This document shows, one piece after another, positions 1 through 11,092 of a stretch of 46,765 bases of DNA. The stretch comes from an uncultured Sphingomonas sp. GTDB lineage: Bacteria > Pseudomonadota > Alphaproteobacteria > Sphingomonadales > Sphingomonadaceae. Within the stretch, counting starts at the first letter, position 1; each line of letters begins with the position of its first letter. The notes under the pieces are model-generated. The model did no database searches and was not told the DNA's origin. It saw nothing but the letters and a program-made list of their open reading frames with translations. The stretch is from contig CAJYIX010000039.1 in the NCBI GenBank assembly GCA_913775315.1, positions 1 to 46,765 of the forward strand. The letters are read 5' to 3'. A program made the translations under genes and the position numbers.

Positions 1-274
1 CGACGAGGGCCTTGGCTTCGGTCAGGCCGAGCGAGGTGATCGCGCGGACCTCCTTGATGACGTTGATCTTCTTGCCACCGTCGCCGGTGAGGATCACGTC
101 GAACTCGGTCTTCTCTTCGACCGGGGCAGCGGCGGCGCCGCCACCGGCGGGCGCAGCGGCGACGGCCGCAGCGGCCGAGACGCCCCACTTCTCTTCGAGC
201 ATCTTCGAGAGCTCGGCGGCCTCGAGGACGGTCAGTTCGCTCAGCGACTCAACGAGCGCGTTCAGGTCAGCCAT
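1..274 (-). CDS. rplL: 50S ribosomal protein L7/L12, N-terminal part (runs off the window)
   Basis: L7/L12 forms the flexible stalk of the large ribosomal subunit and recruits translation GTPases. The reverse strand from 274 begins [20 protein letters not shown], the dimerisation domain. An Ala/Gly/Pro hinge follows (about residues 34-52), then the start of the C-terminal factor-binding domain with [10 protein letters not shown] and the GLTEAKALV stretch at the window edge. The gene is cut by the window end, not broken. It follows rplJ by 57 bp on the same strand, the usual rplJL pair that feeds the L10-(L12)n stalk complex. Confidence 0.96.
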   Translation of the reverse strand, partial: MADLNALVESLSELTVLEAAELSKMLEEKWGVSAAAAVAAAPAGGGAAAAPVEEKTEFDVILTGDGGKKINVIKEVRAITSLGLTEAKALV

Positions 275-331
275 GGTAAACTCCAATTCTGAATGGGTTG
301 AATGTGGTCAGTGTCCGGACCCGCCTGAAAT

Positions 332-847
332 TCAGGCGGCGTCCTTTTCCGCATAGGCGCTGAGCACGCGGGCGATCTGTGCCGCCGGTGCCTGCGTAAT
401 GGTCGCCAGCTTGGTCGCGGGCGCCTGCACCAGGCCGATGAGCTTGGCGCGCAGTTCGTCCAGCGACGGCAGCGACGCCAGCGCCTTGATGCCTTCCGCG
501 TCGAGCACCTGCTTGCCCATCGCGCCGCCGACGATCTCGAGCTTGTCGTTCGTCTTGGCGAAATCCGACACGACCTTGGCGGCCGCGACCGGATCGGTCG
601 AGGTGGCGAGTGCGACGGGACCGGTCAGCAGGTCGGAAATACCTGCGTACTCGGTGCCCTCGAGCGCGATCTTGGCAAGGCGGTTCTTGCTGACCTTGTA
701 GCTCGCACCGGCTTCGCGCATCTTGTTCCGGAGCTGCGTCGACTGGGCGACGGTAAGCCCCAGGTTGCGGGTGACGACCACCACGGCAACCTCGTTGAAG
801 GTGCGGTTCAGCTCGGCAACGGCTTCGGTCTTTTGCGAACGATCCAT
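332..847 (-). CDS. rplJ: 50S ribosomal protein L10
   Basis: L10 anchors the L7/L12 dimers to 23S rRNA and in many bacteria represses its own mRNA. The 171-residue product starts [14 protein letters not shown] and has the family's [12 protein letters not shown] block near residues 58-69. Its Ala-rich C-terminal helix for L12 binding ends in [16 protein letters not shown]. Length is normal. The ATG is preceded by a strong GAGGAGA site. rplL follows. Upstream on the same strand is a peptidase gene rather than rplKA, so rplJL probably has its own promoter in the 279-bp leader. Confidence 0.97.
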   Translation of the reverse strand: MDRSQKTEAVAELNRTFNEVAVVVVTRNLGLTVAQSTQLRNKMREAGASYKVSKNRLAKIALEGTEYAGISDLLTGPVALATSTDPVAAAKVVSDFAKTNDKLEIVGGAMGKQVLDAEGIKALASLPSLDELRAKLIGLVQAPATKLATITQAPAAQIARVLSAYAEKDAA

Positions 848-1000
848 GCCGGTCTCCTCACAATGGACCCCATCGGGGTCCGGTTACGTCGAGGATCGGG
901 CGGCTGCCCGGTCCCCTCGTCCAAGGGGGCATGGTCGTCATGGCCGGACACTGCCCGGCGGCTGACCCGATCCGCGAACGGACCGGCAGAAACACATTCC
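848..1000 (-). promoter_or_regulatory. rplJ 5' leader with stem-loop next to the ribosome binding site
   Basis: The non-coding stretch before rplJ holds a perfect 7-bp stem with a 3-nt loop at 865-881 (GGACCCC/GGGGTCC). It lies only a few bases upstream of the GAGGAGA ribosome binding site, and further GC-rich inverted sequence is present at about 895-930. A structured leader before rplJ is the known place for L10 autoregulation. Assigning that role here is inference, and the right-hand limit of the leader is arbitrary. Confidence 0.45.
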
Positions 1001-1126
1001 CCGTCTCGGCAGGATATTAAGACGGGCGAACCCCATCCCCTGCTGTCTCGGACGGACGCCGTGTCCCCAAATCGGGTACCCGGCGAAGCGCGGGCCATTA
1101 GCGGATCGGCCGCGGGAGTCAACCCG

Positions 1127-2890
1127 TCAGCGAACCTCGCGGCCGACCGGGTACAGGAGGTAGCGGTCGTCATAGTACGGCGTCCGCTCGTAGAACCAGG
1201 CCAGCCGCGCCTGTCCGTCGGCGGCGAATTTCGGATCGGCGGCCAGCTTCGCCTCGAACGCCGCCTTCAGCTTCGGGTCCCGCGCCAGCATCGCGTCGGC
1301 GAGCGGAGCGATCGCGTACCCCTCGATATATTCGGTCCGCATGAGCATCGCGGGCGTCAGGTTCCAGGCCACCGCCCCATCCGCGCTCTCGGGCTCGAGC
1401 AGCGCGGCGGCGACGAGGGCGAGCGGCTGGTCGGCGGTCACGCGGACCGAGCCAGCAGGCATCATCACGCGGCGGCGCTCGTGCACGATCCGGCCCGACA
1501 GCGGCACCCGCCCCTCGTTCGCCGCCGCCAGCTTCGGGTCGAGCACGCGCGCCATGTCGAGCTCGATCTCGCGCGGGCGGTCGATCATCTCCATCTTCAG
1601 GCCCTGAAGCCCGGCAACCTTCTGGATCGCGGTCGCGCTTGCCGGGATCCACCATGCGCGGGGCAGCGTCACCCGGGCGGCGGGCGACTGGCCCATCACC
1701 GGCACCTGCATCGTCACCGGCCGCCCGGTCCAACGCACCTCGTCCCGCCCGGACGCGGGGGAGCGATAGGTCTCCTGCGCGATCCCCTTGAACGCCATTG
1801 TGAACAACGGCTTCGGATCATCCTTCCACTCGGTGACCATCGTCGTCGGCCGCGCCGACCGATCGGCGGCAATCGCCTTTCGCAGCGCCGCCGCCTCGTC
1901 GCCCGCGGTCTTCAGCGCCGTCTCGATGAAGACATAGGTGCCGAGCACGCGGCGGCGATAGTTCTTCAGGCTGTGCGTCTCGAGCAGCACCGTCGGCACG
2001 CGCGCCACGTCGCCCCAGCCGTTCGAGAAGCGCGGGGCATCGGCATTGTGCGCGATCCCCTTGGCAAGCGCGCGATTGTCTAGCGCGTCGATATAGAGCG
2101 ACGGCACATGCCCCGCCGCCGTTAGCTCGCGGTCGAACGCGGGGCGCAGCCGCGTGTCGAGCCAGCGCCCGATCGCCGGGCTCGCCGCATATTGCCCATA
2201 GAGCCCGTTGAAATCGTAAGTGATGTCATACTGGTAATCGATCCCGTCGGTGACGTGCAGGTCGAGGTAGAGCACTGGATCGAGCCGCCGGATCAGCCCG
2301 AGCATCGCCTGCATCTCCGGCGCATCGGCCTTCAGGTAATCGCGGTTGAGGTTGAGGTTCTGGGCGGTCGTGCGCCACCCCTGCACCATCGGCCCGCGCT
2401 GGTTCGGGCGGCTGTAGCGTGAGGCGCGCTCATGCCCGTCAACGTTGAAGATGGGGACGAGCACCAGATCCGCCCTGTCGAGCAGCGCCGCCTTGCCGCC
2501 GAATGCAATGTCGCGAAGCAGCATCAGGCCGGCGTCCTTGCCGTCGATCTCGCCCGCATGGATACCCGCCTGCGCCAGGACGACGGGCTTGCCTGGCCCC
2601 TTGCTCGCGCGGATGAAGAACAGGTCGCGCCCCTCCGGACTGCGCCCGAACACCTCGAGCTTCAGGAGCGGCGAGGCGGCGACCAGCTTCTCGGCAAACG
2701 CCCGCGTCGCGGCGTAATCGGGCGTGCGGTCGAAGTTCGCGGCTTCAGCCGGCGTGATCCAGCGGCTGCCGGGCCGGGCGACCAGCGCCTCGCTTGCCCC
2801 CCGCCACGGCATCTCGGGCGGGAGCGGCGCCATGTCCTGTGCGGCGGCGGGGATGGCGATCAGGGTGGCGAGGGTCAGGAGCATTCGCAT
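1127..2890 (-). CDS. secreted M14-family zinc carboxypeptidase
   Basis: This is a predicted exported metallopeptidase that removes C-terminal residues from peptides or cell-wall peptides. Residues 1-18 form a signal peptide (MRMLLTLATLIAIPAAAQ). The zinc ligands of the M14 fold are visible: His111 and Glu114 in GIHAGEIDG, and His212 in LDLHVTDG. The catalytic Glu is probably in VLLETHSLKN near residue 308. At 587 residues it is longer than classical carboxypeptidases, with an extra C-terminal domain of unknown role. It stands alone, with no operon partner; its true substrate cannot be told from sequence. Confidence 0.88.
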   Translation of the reverse strand: MRMLLTLATLIAIPAAAQDMAPLPPEMPWRGASEALVARPGSRWITPAEAANFDRTPDYAATRAFAEKLVAASPLLKLEVFGRSPEGRDLFFIRASKGPGKPVVLAQAGIHAGEIDGKDAGLMLLRDIAFGGKAALLDRADLVLVPIFNVDGHERASRYSRPNQRGPMVQGWRTTAQNLNLNRDYLKADAPEMQAMLGLIRRLDPVLYLDLHVTDGIDYQYDITYDFNGLYGQYAASPAIGRWLDTRLRPAFDRELTAAGHVPSLYIDALDNRALAKGIAHNADAPRFSNGWGDVARVPTVLLETHSLKNYRRRVLGTYVFIETALKTAGDEAAALRKAIAADRSARPTTMVTEWKDDPKPLFTMAFKGIAQETYRSPASGRDEVRWTGRPVTMQVPVMGQSPAARVTLPRAWWIPASATAIQKVAGLQGLKMEMIDRPREIELDMARVLDPKLAAANEGRVPLSGRIVHERRRVMMPAGSVRVTADQPLALVAAALLEPESADGAVAWNLTPAMLMRTEYIEGYAIAPLADAMLARDPKLKAAFEAKLAADPKFAADGQARLAWFYERTPYYDDRYLLYPVGREVR

Positions 2891-3114
2891 CCGCGGGGCA
2901 TAGCGGGCGCGACACGGCGCGCAAATGGCTCACCGCATCAGGCCCACATTTCGGCGAGCTTGCTCAATTAAGGGGATAGCGGATTGCATAAATTCGGCGG
3001 AGACTGATCCCCGCCCAGCGAGCGGGTTTAGCTCCCTTTCATCCGCTCGGTTGGGCGCAAAGCTGCGTATCGGTTAATGATCCGTTCGGATTTTCGCGAT
3101 ATAGCGGCCAAGTG

Positions 3115-3156
3115 GCGGGCGCGATCCAACGGACAGCAAACCCGGATCGCGCCCGC
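3115..3156. terminator. 13-bp hairpin downstream of the prepilin peptidase gene
   Basis: Perfect inverted arms GCGGGCGCGATCC (3115-3127) and GGATCGCGCCCGC (3144-3156) flank a 16-nt loop. The element sits 12 bp beyond the stop codon of the minus-strand peptidase gene. The T-rich tract (TTTCTT) lies on the plus-strand side, so as an intrinsic terminator for the minus-strand gene it is imperfect. It may simply protect the 3' end of the mRNA. The rest of 2891-3167 shows no gene. Confidence 0.6.
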
Positions 3157-3167
3157 TTTCTTGCGCG

Positions 3168-3899
3168 CTAGCCCAGCGCCGCCCCCACCCAGAACAACCA
3201 TGCCGCCGCCGCCAGCAGCGTGCCGAGCGGCAATCGCGAATCGCCCCGCATCCGCGCCGCAACCGCCCAGGCCAGGCCGATGACGCACGCCGCCAGCAAC
3301 ACGCCGGGCAGCGCCCGCCAGCCGAGCCATAGCCCGATCGCGCCGAAGAGTTTGGGATCGCCCCCGCCCAGCCCCATCCGCCCGCGCATCCGGCGATAGA
3401 GCGCGGCGACCAGCCACAGCACGCCGAACCCAGCGACCCCGCCGATCAGCCGCTCCATCCAAGTCGGCGGCAGGCCGGCCGCGCCGCTCGCCAGACCTCC
3501 CAGCGCCAACGCCGCGACCAGCCGGTTCGGCAGCCAGAAGGCGGCAAGGTCGATCGCCCCGAGCGCCAGCAACAGCCAGCCGAAGACGGCGCCGGCGACC
3601 CCCTCGATCCCCGGCGCGACGACCCCGGCGATGATCCCGATCACTAGCCCCAGCAGCTCGACGACGAAGTGCGACCGCCCGATCCGGGCCGCGCAATGTC
3701 GGCAGCGACCGTGGAGGATCAGGAAGCTGAGCAGCGGCACCAGTTCCCGCGCTCGCAATTCGGCCCCGCACGCGTCGCAGCGGGACCGCCCGTTCGCGCG
3801 CGCCCCCGCCGGCCAGCGGATCGCGATGACCGCGATGAAGCTGCCGAACACCGCGCCCACAACGCCGAGCAGCACGGGCCAGAGGAGCGGCGGGACCAT
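3168..3899 (-). CDS. prepilin peptidase / methyltransferase (A24 family)
   Basis: This integral membrane aspartic protease cleaves and N-methylates type IV prepilins or type II secretion pseudopilins. The N-terminal part has the cytoplasmic zinc loop with two CxxC pairs (CDACGAEL at about residues 40-47, CRHCAAR at about 66-72). The two catalytic Asp are expected in GAIDLAAFWLPN and in the GLGGGDPKLFGAIG motif. About seven hydrophobic segments follow. At 243 residues it is of usual size. It starts at the ATG at 3899; an in-frame extension upstream lacks a good start. No pilus genes are adjacent, so its substrates lie elsewhere. Confidence 0.93.
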   Translation of the reverse strand: MVPPLLWPVLLGVVGAVFGSFIAVIAIRWPAGARANGRSRCDACGAELRARELVPLLSFLILHGRCRHCAARIGRSHFVVELLGLVIGIIAGVVAPGIEGVAGAVFGWLLLALGAIDLAAFWLPNRLVAALALGGLASGAAGLPPTWMERLIGGVAGFGVLWLVAALYRRMRGRMGLGGGDPKLFGAIGLWLGWRALPGVLLAACVIGLAWAVAARMRGDSRLPLGTLLAAAAWLFWVGAALG

Positions 3900-3995
3900 C
3901 GCCCGCCCCTACCCGTCCCACCCCGCGCTCGCCAAGGTTTCAATCGTCACCAATCGCGCCTAGATCTCCGGCAAAGCAAATCCCGGAGAGCCACC

Positions 3996-5180
3996 ATGTC
4001 CGCCGATCCCGTCGTCATCGCCAGCTATGCCCGCACGCCGATGGGGAGCTTTCAGGGATGCCTGACCGGCGCGACCGCGACCGAGCTGGGCGCGGCGGCG
4101 GTCGGCGCGGCGGTCGAGCGTGCGGGGCTGAAGGGCGAGGCGATCGAGCGCATCTACATGGGCTGCGTCCTGCCCGCCGGGCTCGGTCAGGCGCCCGCGC
4201 GTCAGGCGGCGCTCGGCGCGGGCCTTCCGCAACATGTCGAGGCGACGACGGTCAACAAGATGTGCGGCTCCGGCATGCAGGCGGCGATCATGGCGGCCGA
4301 GGCGCTGGCGGCGGGCAGCGCCGACTGGATCGTCGCGGGCGGCATGGAGAGCATGACCAACGCGCCCTATTTGTCGCTGCGCCACCGCGGCGGCGCGCGG
4401 ATCGGTCACGACGTGCTCAGGGATCACATGTACCTCGACGGGCTGGAAGACGCGTACGAACCCGGCCGCCTGATGGGCAGCTTCGCCGAGGAGACCGCGG
4501 CCGAATATCAGTTCACGCGGGCCGCGCAGGACGAGTTCGCGATCACCAGCCTCGAGCGCGCGCAAAAGGCGCAGACGAGCGGCGCGTTCGACCGCGAGAT
4601 CGTGCCGGTCGAAGTGAAGGGCCGAAAGGGCGTGGACACCGTCCGCCTCGACGAACAGCCTGCGCGCGGCGACGTCGCCAAGATCCCGACGCTCAAGCCC
4701 GCCTTTTCGAAGGACGGCACGATCACCGCCGCCAACGCCTCCTCAATCAGCGACGGTGCCGCCGCACTCGTCATGACGCGCGCGTCGCTGGCCGAGAAGT
4801 TCGGCCTGACCCCGGTCGCCCGCGTCGTCTCGACCGCCGCCCACGCGCACGCGCCCGCCCGCTTCACTACCGCGCCCGTCTTCGCGATGCGAAAGGCGCT
4901 GGAAAAGGCCGGCTGGCAGACCGGCGACGTCGACTTGTTCGAGGTGAACGAGGCGTTTGCCGTCGTCGCCATGATCGCGATGCGCGACCTGTCGATCGGT
5001 CACGACGTGCTCAACGTCCATGGCGGCGCCTGTGCGCTCGGCCATCCGATCGGCGCATCGGGCGCGCGGGTCCTCGCAACCCTTCTCTCGGCGCTCCAAA
5101 CCCACGGCCAGAAGCGCGGCCTCGCCTCCCTCTGCATCGGCGGGGGCGAGGCGACGGCGATGGCAGTGGAATTGATCTGA
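3996..5180 (+). CDS. thiolase (acetyl-CoA acetyltransferase / acetyl-CoA C-acyltransferase)
   Basis: This enzyme condenses two acetyl-CoA or cleaves 3-ketoacyl-CoA, feeding beta-oxidation or polyhydroxybutyrate metabolism. The acylated Cys is Cys90 in NKMCGSGM. The second active-site elements are His350 in GGACALGHPIGASGARV and Cys380 in SLCIGGGEA, with NEAFAVV before them. The 394-residue length is typical. The ATG at 3996 follows a CGGAGAG site; an in-frame extension to 3669 is antisense to the prepilin peptidase and is rejected. It stands alone between a divergent and a convergent gene, so biosynthetic or degradative direction is open. Confidence 0.95.
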   Translation: MSADPVVIASYARTPMGSFQGCLTGATATELGAAAVGAAVERAGLKGEAIERIYMGCVLPAGLGQAPARQAALGAGLPQHVEATTVNKMCGSGMQAAIMAAEALAAGSADWIVAGGMESMTNAPYLSLRHRGGARIGHDVLRDHMYLDGLEDAYEPGRLMGSFAEETAAEYQFTRAAQDEFAITSLERAQKAQTSGAFDREIVPVEVKGRKGVDTVRLDEQPARGDVAKIPTLKPAFSKDGTITAANASSISDGAAALVMTRASLAEKFGLTPVARVVSTAAHAHAPARFTTAPVFAMRKALEKAGWQTGDVDLFEVNEAFAVVAMIAMRDLSIGHDVLNVHGGACALGHPIGASGARVLATLLSALQTHGQKRGLASLCIGGGEATAMAVELI

Positions 5181-5184
5181 GCGC

Positions 5185-6897
5185 TTAAAAAAGGCTTGGT
5201 TGTTGCCGCGCCCCCGCCTCGCGCGGGGCGCGGCGATATCCCGCCTGACGGTCGAGCAGCGGCAGTTTGGGGATTCGGCCGGCGAATACATCATCGAGCG
5301 TGAGGATTTGAATGCGCGGGTAGCTTTCGTTTGTGATCGGATCGGTCCAGATGCCCGCCGCGGCCGCTTCGCGCGCCATGTCGCGCGAGGGCGCCGCGAC
5401 GGAGACGAAAATGCCGATGTCGGCTTTTTCGCGCTCCAGAACGCCGCACAGATCGCGCACCATGGCGACCCCGACGTTCCGCCCGGTCTTGACGGAGATG
5501 ATTGCCGCCGCGGTGCCGGCTCTCCCGGCGCCGACCGCATTCCGCGTGTAGTAGATATAGCCGTCGATACCGCGATCGGCCCCCTTCCGCCCCCCGCGAT
5601 AAGGCTGGCCCCCGATCTTCTGCGTGATCCAGTATTGGAATTGATAAGGCTCGACGGCAGCAAGGTGGCGAGCGTCGTCGAGGCCGCTGGGCTCGCCGAT
5701 GATATTGAAGTTGATGTCCGGGAACGCCTCCATCAACCGACGCTGGATCAGGCCGATCGACAGATAGGTTATGTCGATACCAACCCAGTGCCGCCCGAGC
5801 TTTTGCGCGGCATGGACCGCCGTGCCGCATCCGCAGAACGGGTCGAGGACGACATCGCCCGGATTGGACGAGGCCGCGACGATGCGTTCGAGGAGGGCGA
5901 TCGGCTTTTGCGTCGGATAGCCGAGTCGCTCCCGGCCGGAGACCGATGGCAGATCGTCCCAATCATTCTGGAGCGGCACGCCAAGCTGTTCGTCGAGGTA
6001 GCGCTTGTATTCTGGCATCCCTGACGATGTGTAGACGAGCCGGCCTTCCCGGGCGAAGCGGGTCATGTTGGCGCGAGAAAAGGCCCAGAAGCGCCCTTTG
6101 TAGGGTGGTACCTGTCGATACTCCCAGCCGTCCTTCGGCGTCTCGAACTCTGCGTCGATGTCGGCTTCCCACCCGCCGCCCACCATACGTTTGACTGGCC
6201 ATCCATAGGATACATCGCCGCCCGGCTTGGCGGCGGTCAGGTCGCCCCGACGATAGCAGCGACCTTCGGGATCGATGTGGCGATAGGCGCTGTCGGCATA
6301 ACTGTGATCGTAGGCCGTATATTGCCAGTTCCACGTCCATTCGTTACCCTTGGTGTAGAACAGAATGGTGTCGCGGATATTGCCGTACTGAGCGCGACCT
6401 TGGCGCGCGTCGTTGTGCGCGAACGATCGCCGCCAACTGATTTCCGAGCGGAAGTTTCGGGGGCCAAACAGGCCGTCCAGCAAGAGCTTCAGATAGTGGC
6501 TCGCCGTGGGATCGCAGTGGAGATAGAGGCTGCCCGTCGGCTTGAGAACACGGTGAAGTTCGATCAGGCGAACCGCCATCATCGAAAGATAGGCCATCAT
6601 GTCGTTCTGGCCGACGAAGCATTGCATCGATCGCAGCAGTTCGGCGATATCCGACCGACCGCTTCGGATCACCTCATGATAGGCGTTGGCCGCTTCCGTC
6701 CCGTAGCGCCAGGTATCCTCGAACGCCTCGATCTGGCCGTCGGCGGCTGCTCCGGTCGGCGACCTGAATAAGATGTTGTAGTTGGCGTTCGAATTAAACG
6801 GGGGATCGAGATAAACCAGATCGACAGACTCGTCGGCGACATAGTCCCGCAAGATCGATAGATTGTCGCCATAGAATAGCTGGTTGAGCGACACCAT
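5185..6897 (-). CDS. DNA methyltransferase fused to an Mrr-like nuclease domain
   Basis: A 570-residue protein with two parts. The N-terminal part is a beta-class N4/N6 amino-methyltransferase: the catalytic motif DPPFNS (residues 31-36) precedes the AdoMet-binding motif DPFCGCG (352-358), as in type III Mod and related enzymes. After about residue 415 comes FQYWITQKIGG, then DRGIDG (441-446) and ISVKTG (467-472). This D...xxK pattern belongs to Mrr-like PD-(D/E)xK nucleases, here Asp445 and Lys470. The ATG at 6897 has a weak GGGGCAGG site. An upstream ATG at 6969 is possible but lies in AT-rich promoter-like DNA. No separate restriction or specificity gene is adjacent. It converges on the thiolase with 4 bp between stops. 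Confidence 0.88.
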   Translation of the reverse strand: MVSLNQLFYGDNLSILRDYVADESVDLVYLDPPFNSNANYNILFRSPTGAAADGQIEAFEDTWRYGTEAANAYHEVIRSGRSDIAELLRSMQCFVGQNDMMAYLSMMAVRLIELHRVLKPTGSLYLHCDPTASHYLKLLLDGLFGPRNFRSEISWRRSFAHNDARQGRAQYGNIRDTILFYTKGNEWTWNWQYTAYDHSYADSAYRHIDPEGRCYRRGDLTAAKPGGDVSYGWPVKRMVGGGWEADIDAEFETPKDGWEYRQVPPYKGRFWAFSRANMTRFAREGRLVYTSSGMPEYKRYLDEQLGVPLQNDWDDLPSVSGRERLGYPTQKPIALLERIVAASSNPGDVVLDPFCGCGTAVHAAQKLGRHWVGIDITYLSIGLIQRRLMEAFPDINFNIIGEPSGLDDARHLAAVEPYQFQYWITQKIGGQPYRGGRKGADRGIDGYIYYTRNAVGAGRAGTAAAIISVKTGRNVGVAMVRDLCGVLEREKADIGIFVSVAAPSRDMAREAAAAGIWTDPITNESYPRIQILTLDDVFAGRIPKLPLLDRQAGYRRAPREAGARQQPSLF

Positions 6898-7102
6898 CGA
6901 CCTGCCCCGCCTCTGATAGAGAGGCCGGAACTTTACACTTTCAAAAAGAGAACATATATCGAACTCCATCCGATTCGGCTCTGACTGTTGAACGTGTGAT
7001 TATCCTCGGACGTCCATCAGAGCGGCGCGACCTCAACTTTCACCTGATCGGTTCGATCTCCCGCCTCACGCCGAAATACCGAGGTTTCCGAGGAGCCTAG
7101 CA

Positions 7103-7435
7103 ATGTCCGAAACGGAGCACTTCCGCGACCGGCTGGGTGACCGCACTACCCTTGAAGCGCGGTGGCTCGACCTCACGCGCCGGATCCTGCCGGCCCTAGC
7201 GCCCGAACGCCGCTGGCCGGTGCGCGCCGATCACTGTTTCCAGCGCATCCTGCTCGACAACGCGTTCGGGGGCGTGTGGTACGACCATGTACCCCGGCGC
7301 CCCGCCTACGCCCATGCGGATACCGCCGCGCTCGCCCGCGCGGTCGCGCTCGGCGAGGCGGCGGTTACAGGCGACGCCGACCTTATCGACCTCAACCGCC
7401 AGTCGCTCGTCTGGCGGGGCAAGCGCCCCTCGTAA
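7103..7435 (+). CDS. conserved hypothetical protein upstream of uvrA
   Basis: The 110-residue product is soluble, with no signal or membrane segment. Notable stretches are RWPVRADHCFQRILLDNAFG and WYDHVPRRPAYAH, followed by an Ala-rich helical part. A GAGGAG site lies 8 bases before the ATG, which supports translation. I do not recognise a characterised domain. It is 65 bp upstream of uvrA on the same strand and could be co-transcribed with it, but no DNA-repair role can be read from the sequence. Confidence 0.75.
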   Translation: MSETEHFRDRLGDRTTLEARWLDLTRRILPALAPERRWPVRADHCFQRILLDNAFGGVWYDHVPRRPAYAHADTAALARAVALGEAAVTGDADLIDLNRQSLVWRGKRPS

Positions 7436-7500
7436 CGGCGTGTTGCTGATCCTATCTCTCGCTCTGGCCCTCGCCCCGGAACGAAGCTAGAACGGATCGC

Positions 7501-10425
<2,925 letters not shown>

Positions 10426-10512
10426 GGCTTTCGCTCGAAAACCTGCTATTGCGACTTGCTCTCAAAAGAGTTGCGGGTCATAAGGCGGCATGCTCAGCCG
10501 CCGCCGTCTTTC

Positions 10513-11082
10513 ATGCTGACCACAACTCTTCTCCTGCTCGCCGCGGCAGGCACGGTCGCGCTGCGCTTCGCCTGGGATGCGCGGGAACCGGCGCAGCTCC
10601 GGCTGACGTTGGCCGGGTGGGCGGCGATCGGGGCGGCGCTGGCGGTTCTTGTCGCTCGCGACGGCGCGTGGGGGCTGGCGATGGGCACCCTCCCCGTCAC
10701 GCTCGTCGCCTTCCTTTTTCTGCTGCGCGAGGCAATCGCCTCCACCGCCCCGACCCGCGCTGCCCGCATTGTCGAGACCGAGCCGAGCGTCCGTCTCCAC
10801 GCCGCCGACTGGCGCGACGTGGGCCGGCGCGTCGCGATCTTCCTGATCGCCGTGCCCATCGCCGGCGCCGTCTCGCTGCTCGTCGGCCTCGCGCTTGCCG
10901 CTGCGGCGCGAGCGTCCGGGGCTGTGGAGGCGGACACGATCACGACCGCGCTGTTCGTCACGCCGCTGGTCTGGAGCGTGCTCGGGGTCGTCCTGCTGCT
11001 CCAGCCGCGCGCCGCCCCGATGCTGAGGACGCTCGCCGCGATCGGCGCGGTTTCGGGCGCGACCTTCTGGCTGCTCGGCTGA
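10513..11082 (+). CDS. membrane protein of unknown function, paired with a PepSY protein
   Basis: About 189 residues with six hydrophobic segments, starting MLTTTLLLLAAAGTVALRF. I chose the ATG at 10513 over an in-frame TTG at 10456, because the first hydrophobic helix begins directly there. No catalytic motif is visible. The next gene, a PepSY transmembrane protein, begins 10 bp after the stop. Small membrane proteins often precede PepSY genes in iron-related loci, but no TonB receptor for iron is next to this pair, so an iron role is only a suggestion. Confidence 0.7.
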   Translation: MLTTTLLLLAAAGTVALRFAWDAREPAQLRLTLAGWAAIGAALAVLVARDGAWGLAMGTLPVTLVAFLFLLREAIASTAPTRAARIVETEPSVRLHAADWRDVGRRVAIFLIAVPIAGAVSLLVGLALAAAARASGAVEADTITTALFVTPLVWSVLGVVLLLQPRAAPMLRTLAAIGAVSGATFWLLG

Positions 11083-11092
11083 GGATCGACAG

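Noticed and set aside
960-1126. A specific sigma-70 promoter for rplJ
   Set aside because: A TTAATAT stretch at about 1014-1020 was noticed, but no good -35 at the right distance.
833-2083. 416-codon plus-strand frame over the M14 peptidase
   Set aside because: Shadow of the peptidase gene; Arg/His-rich, no motif.
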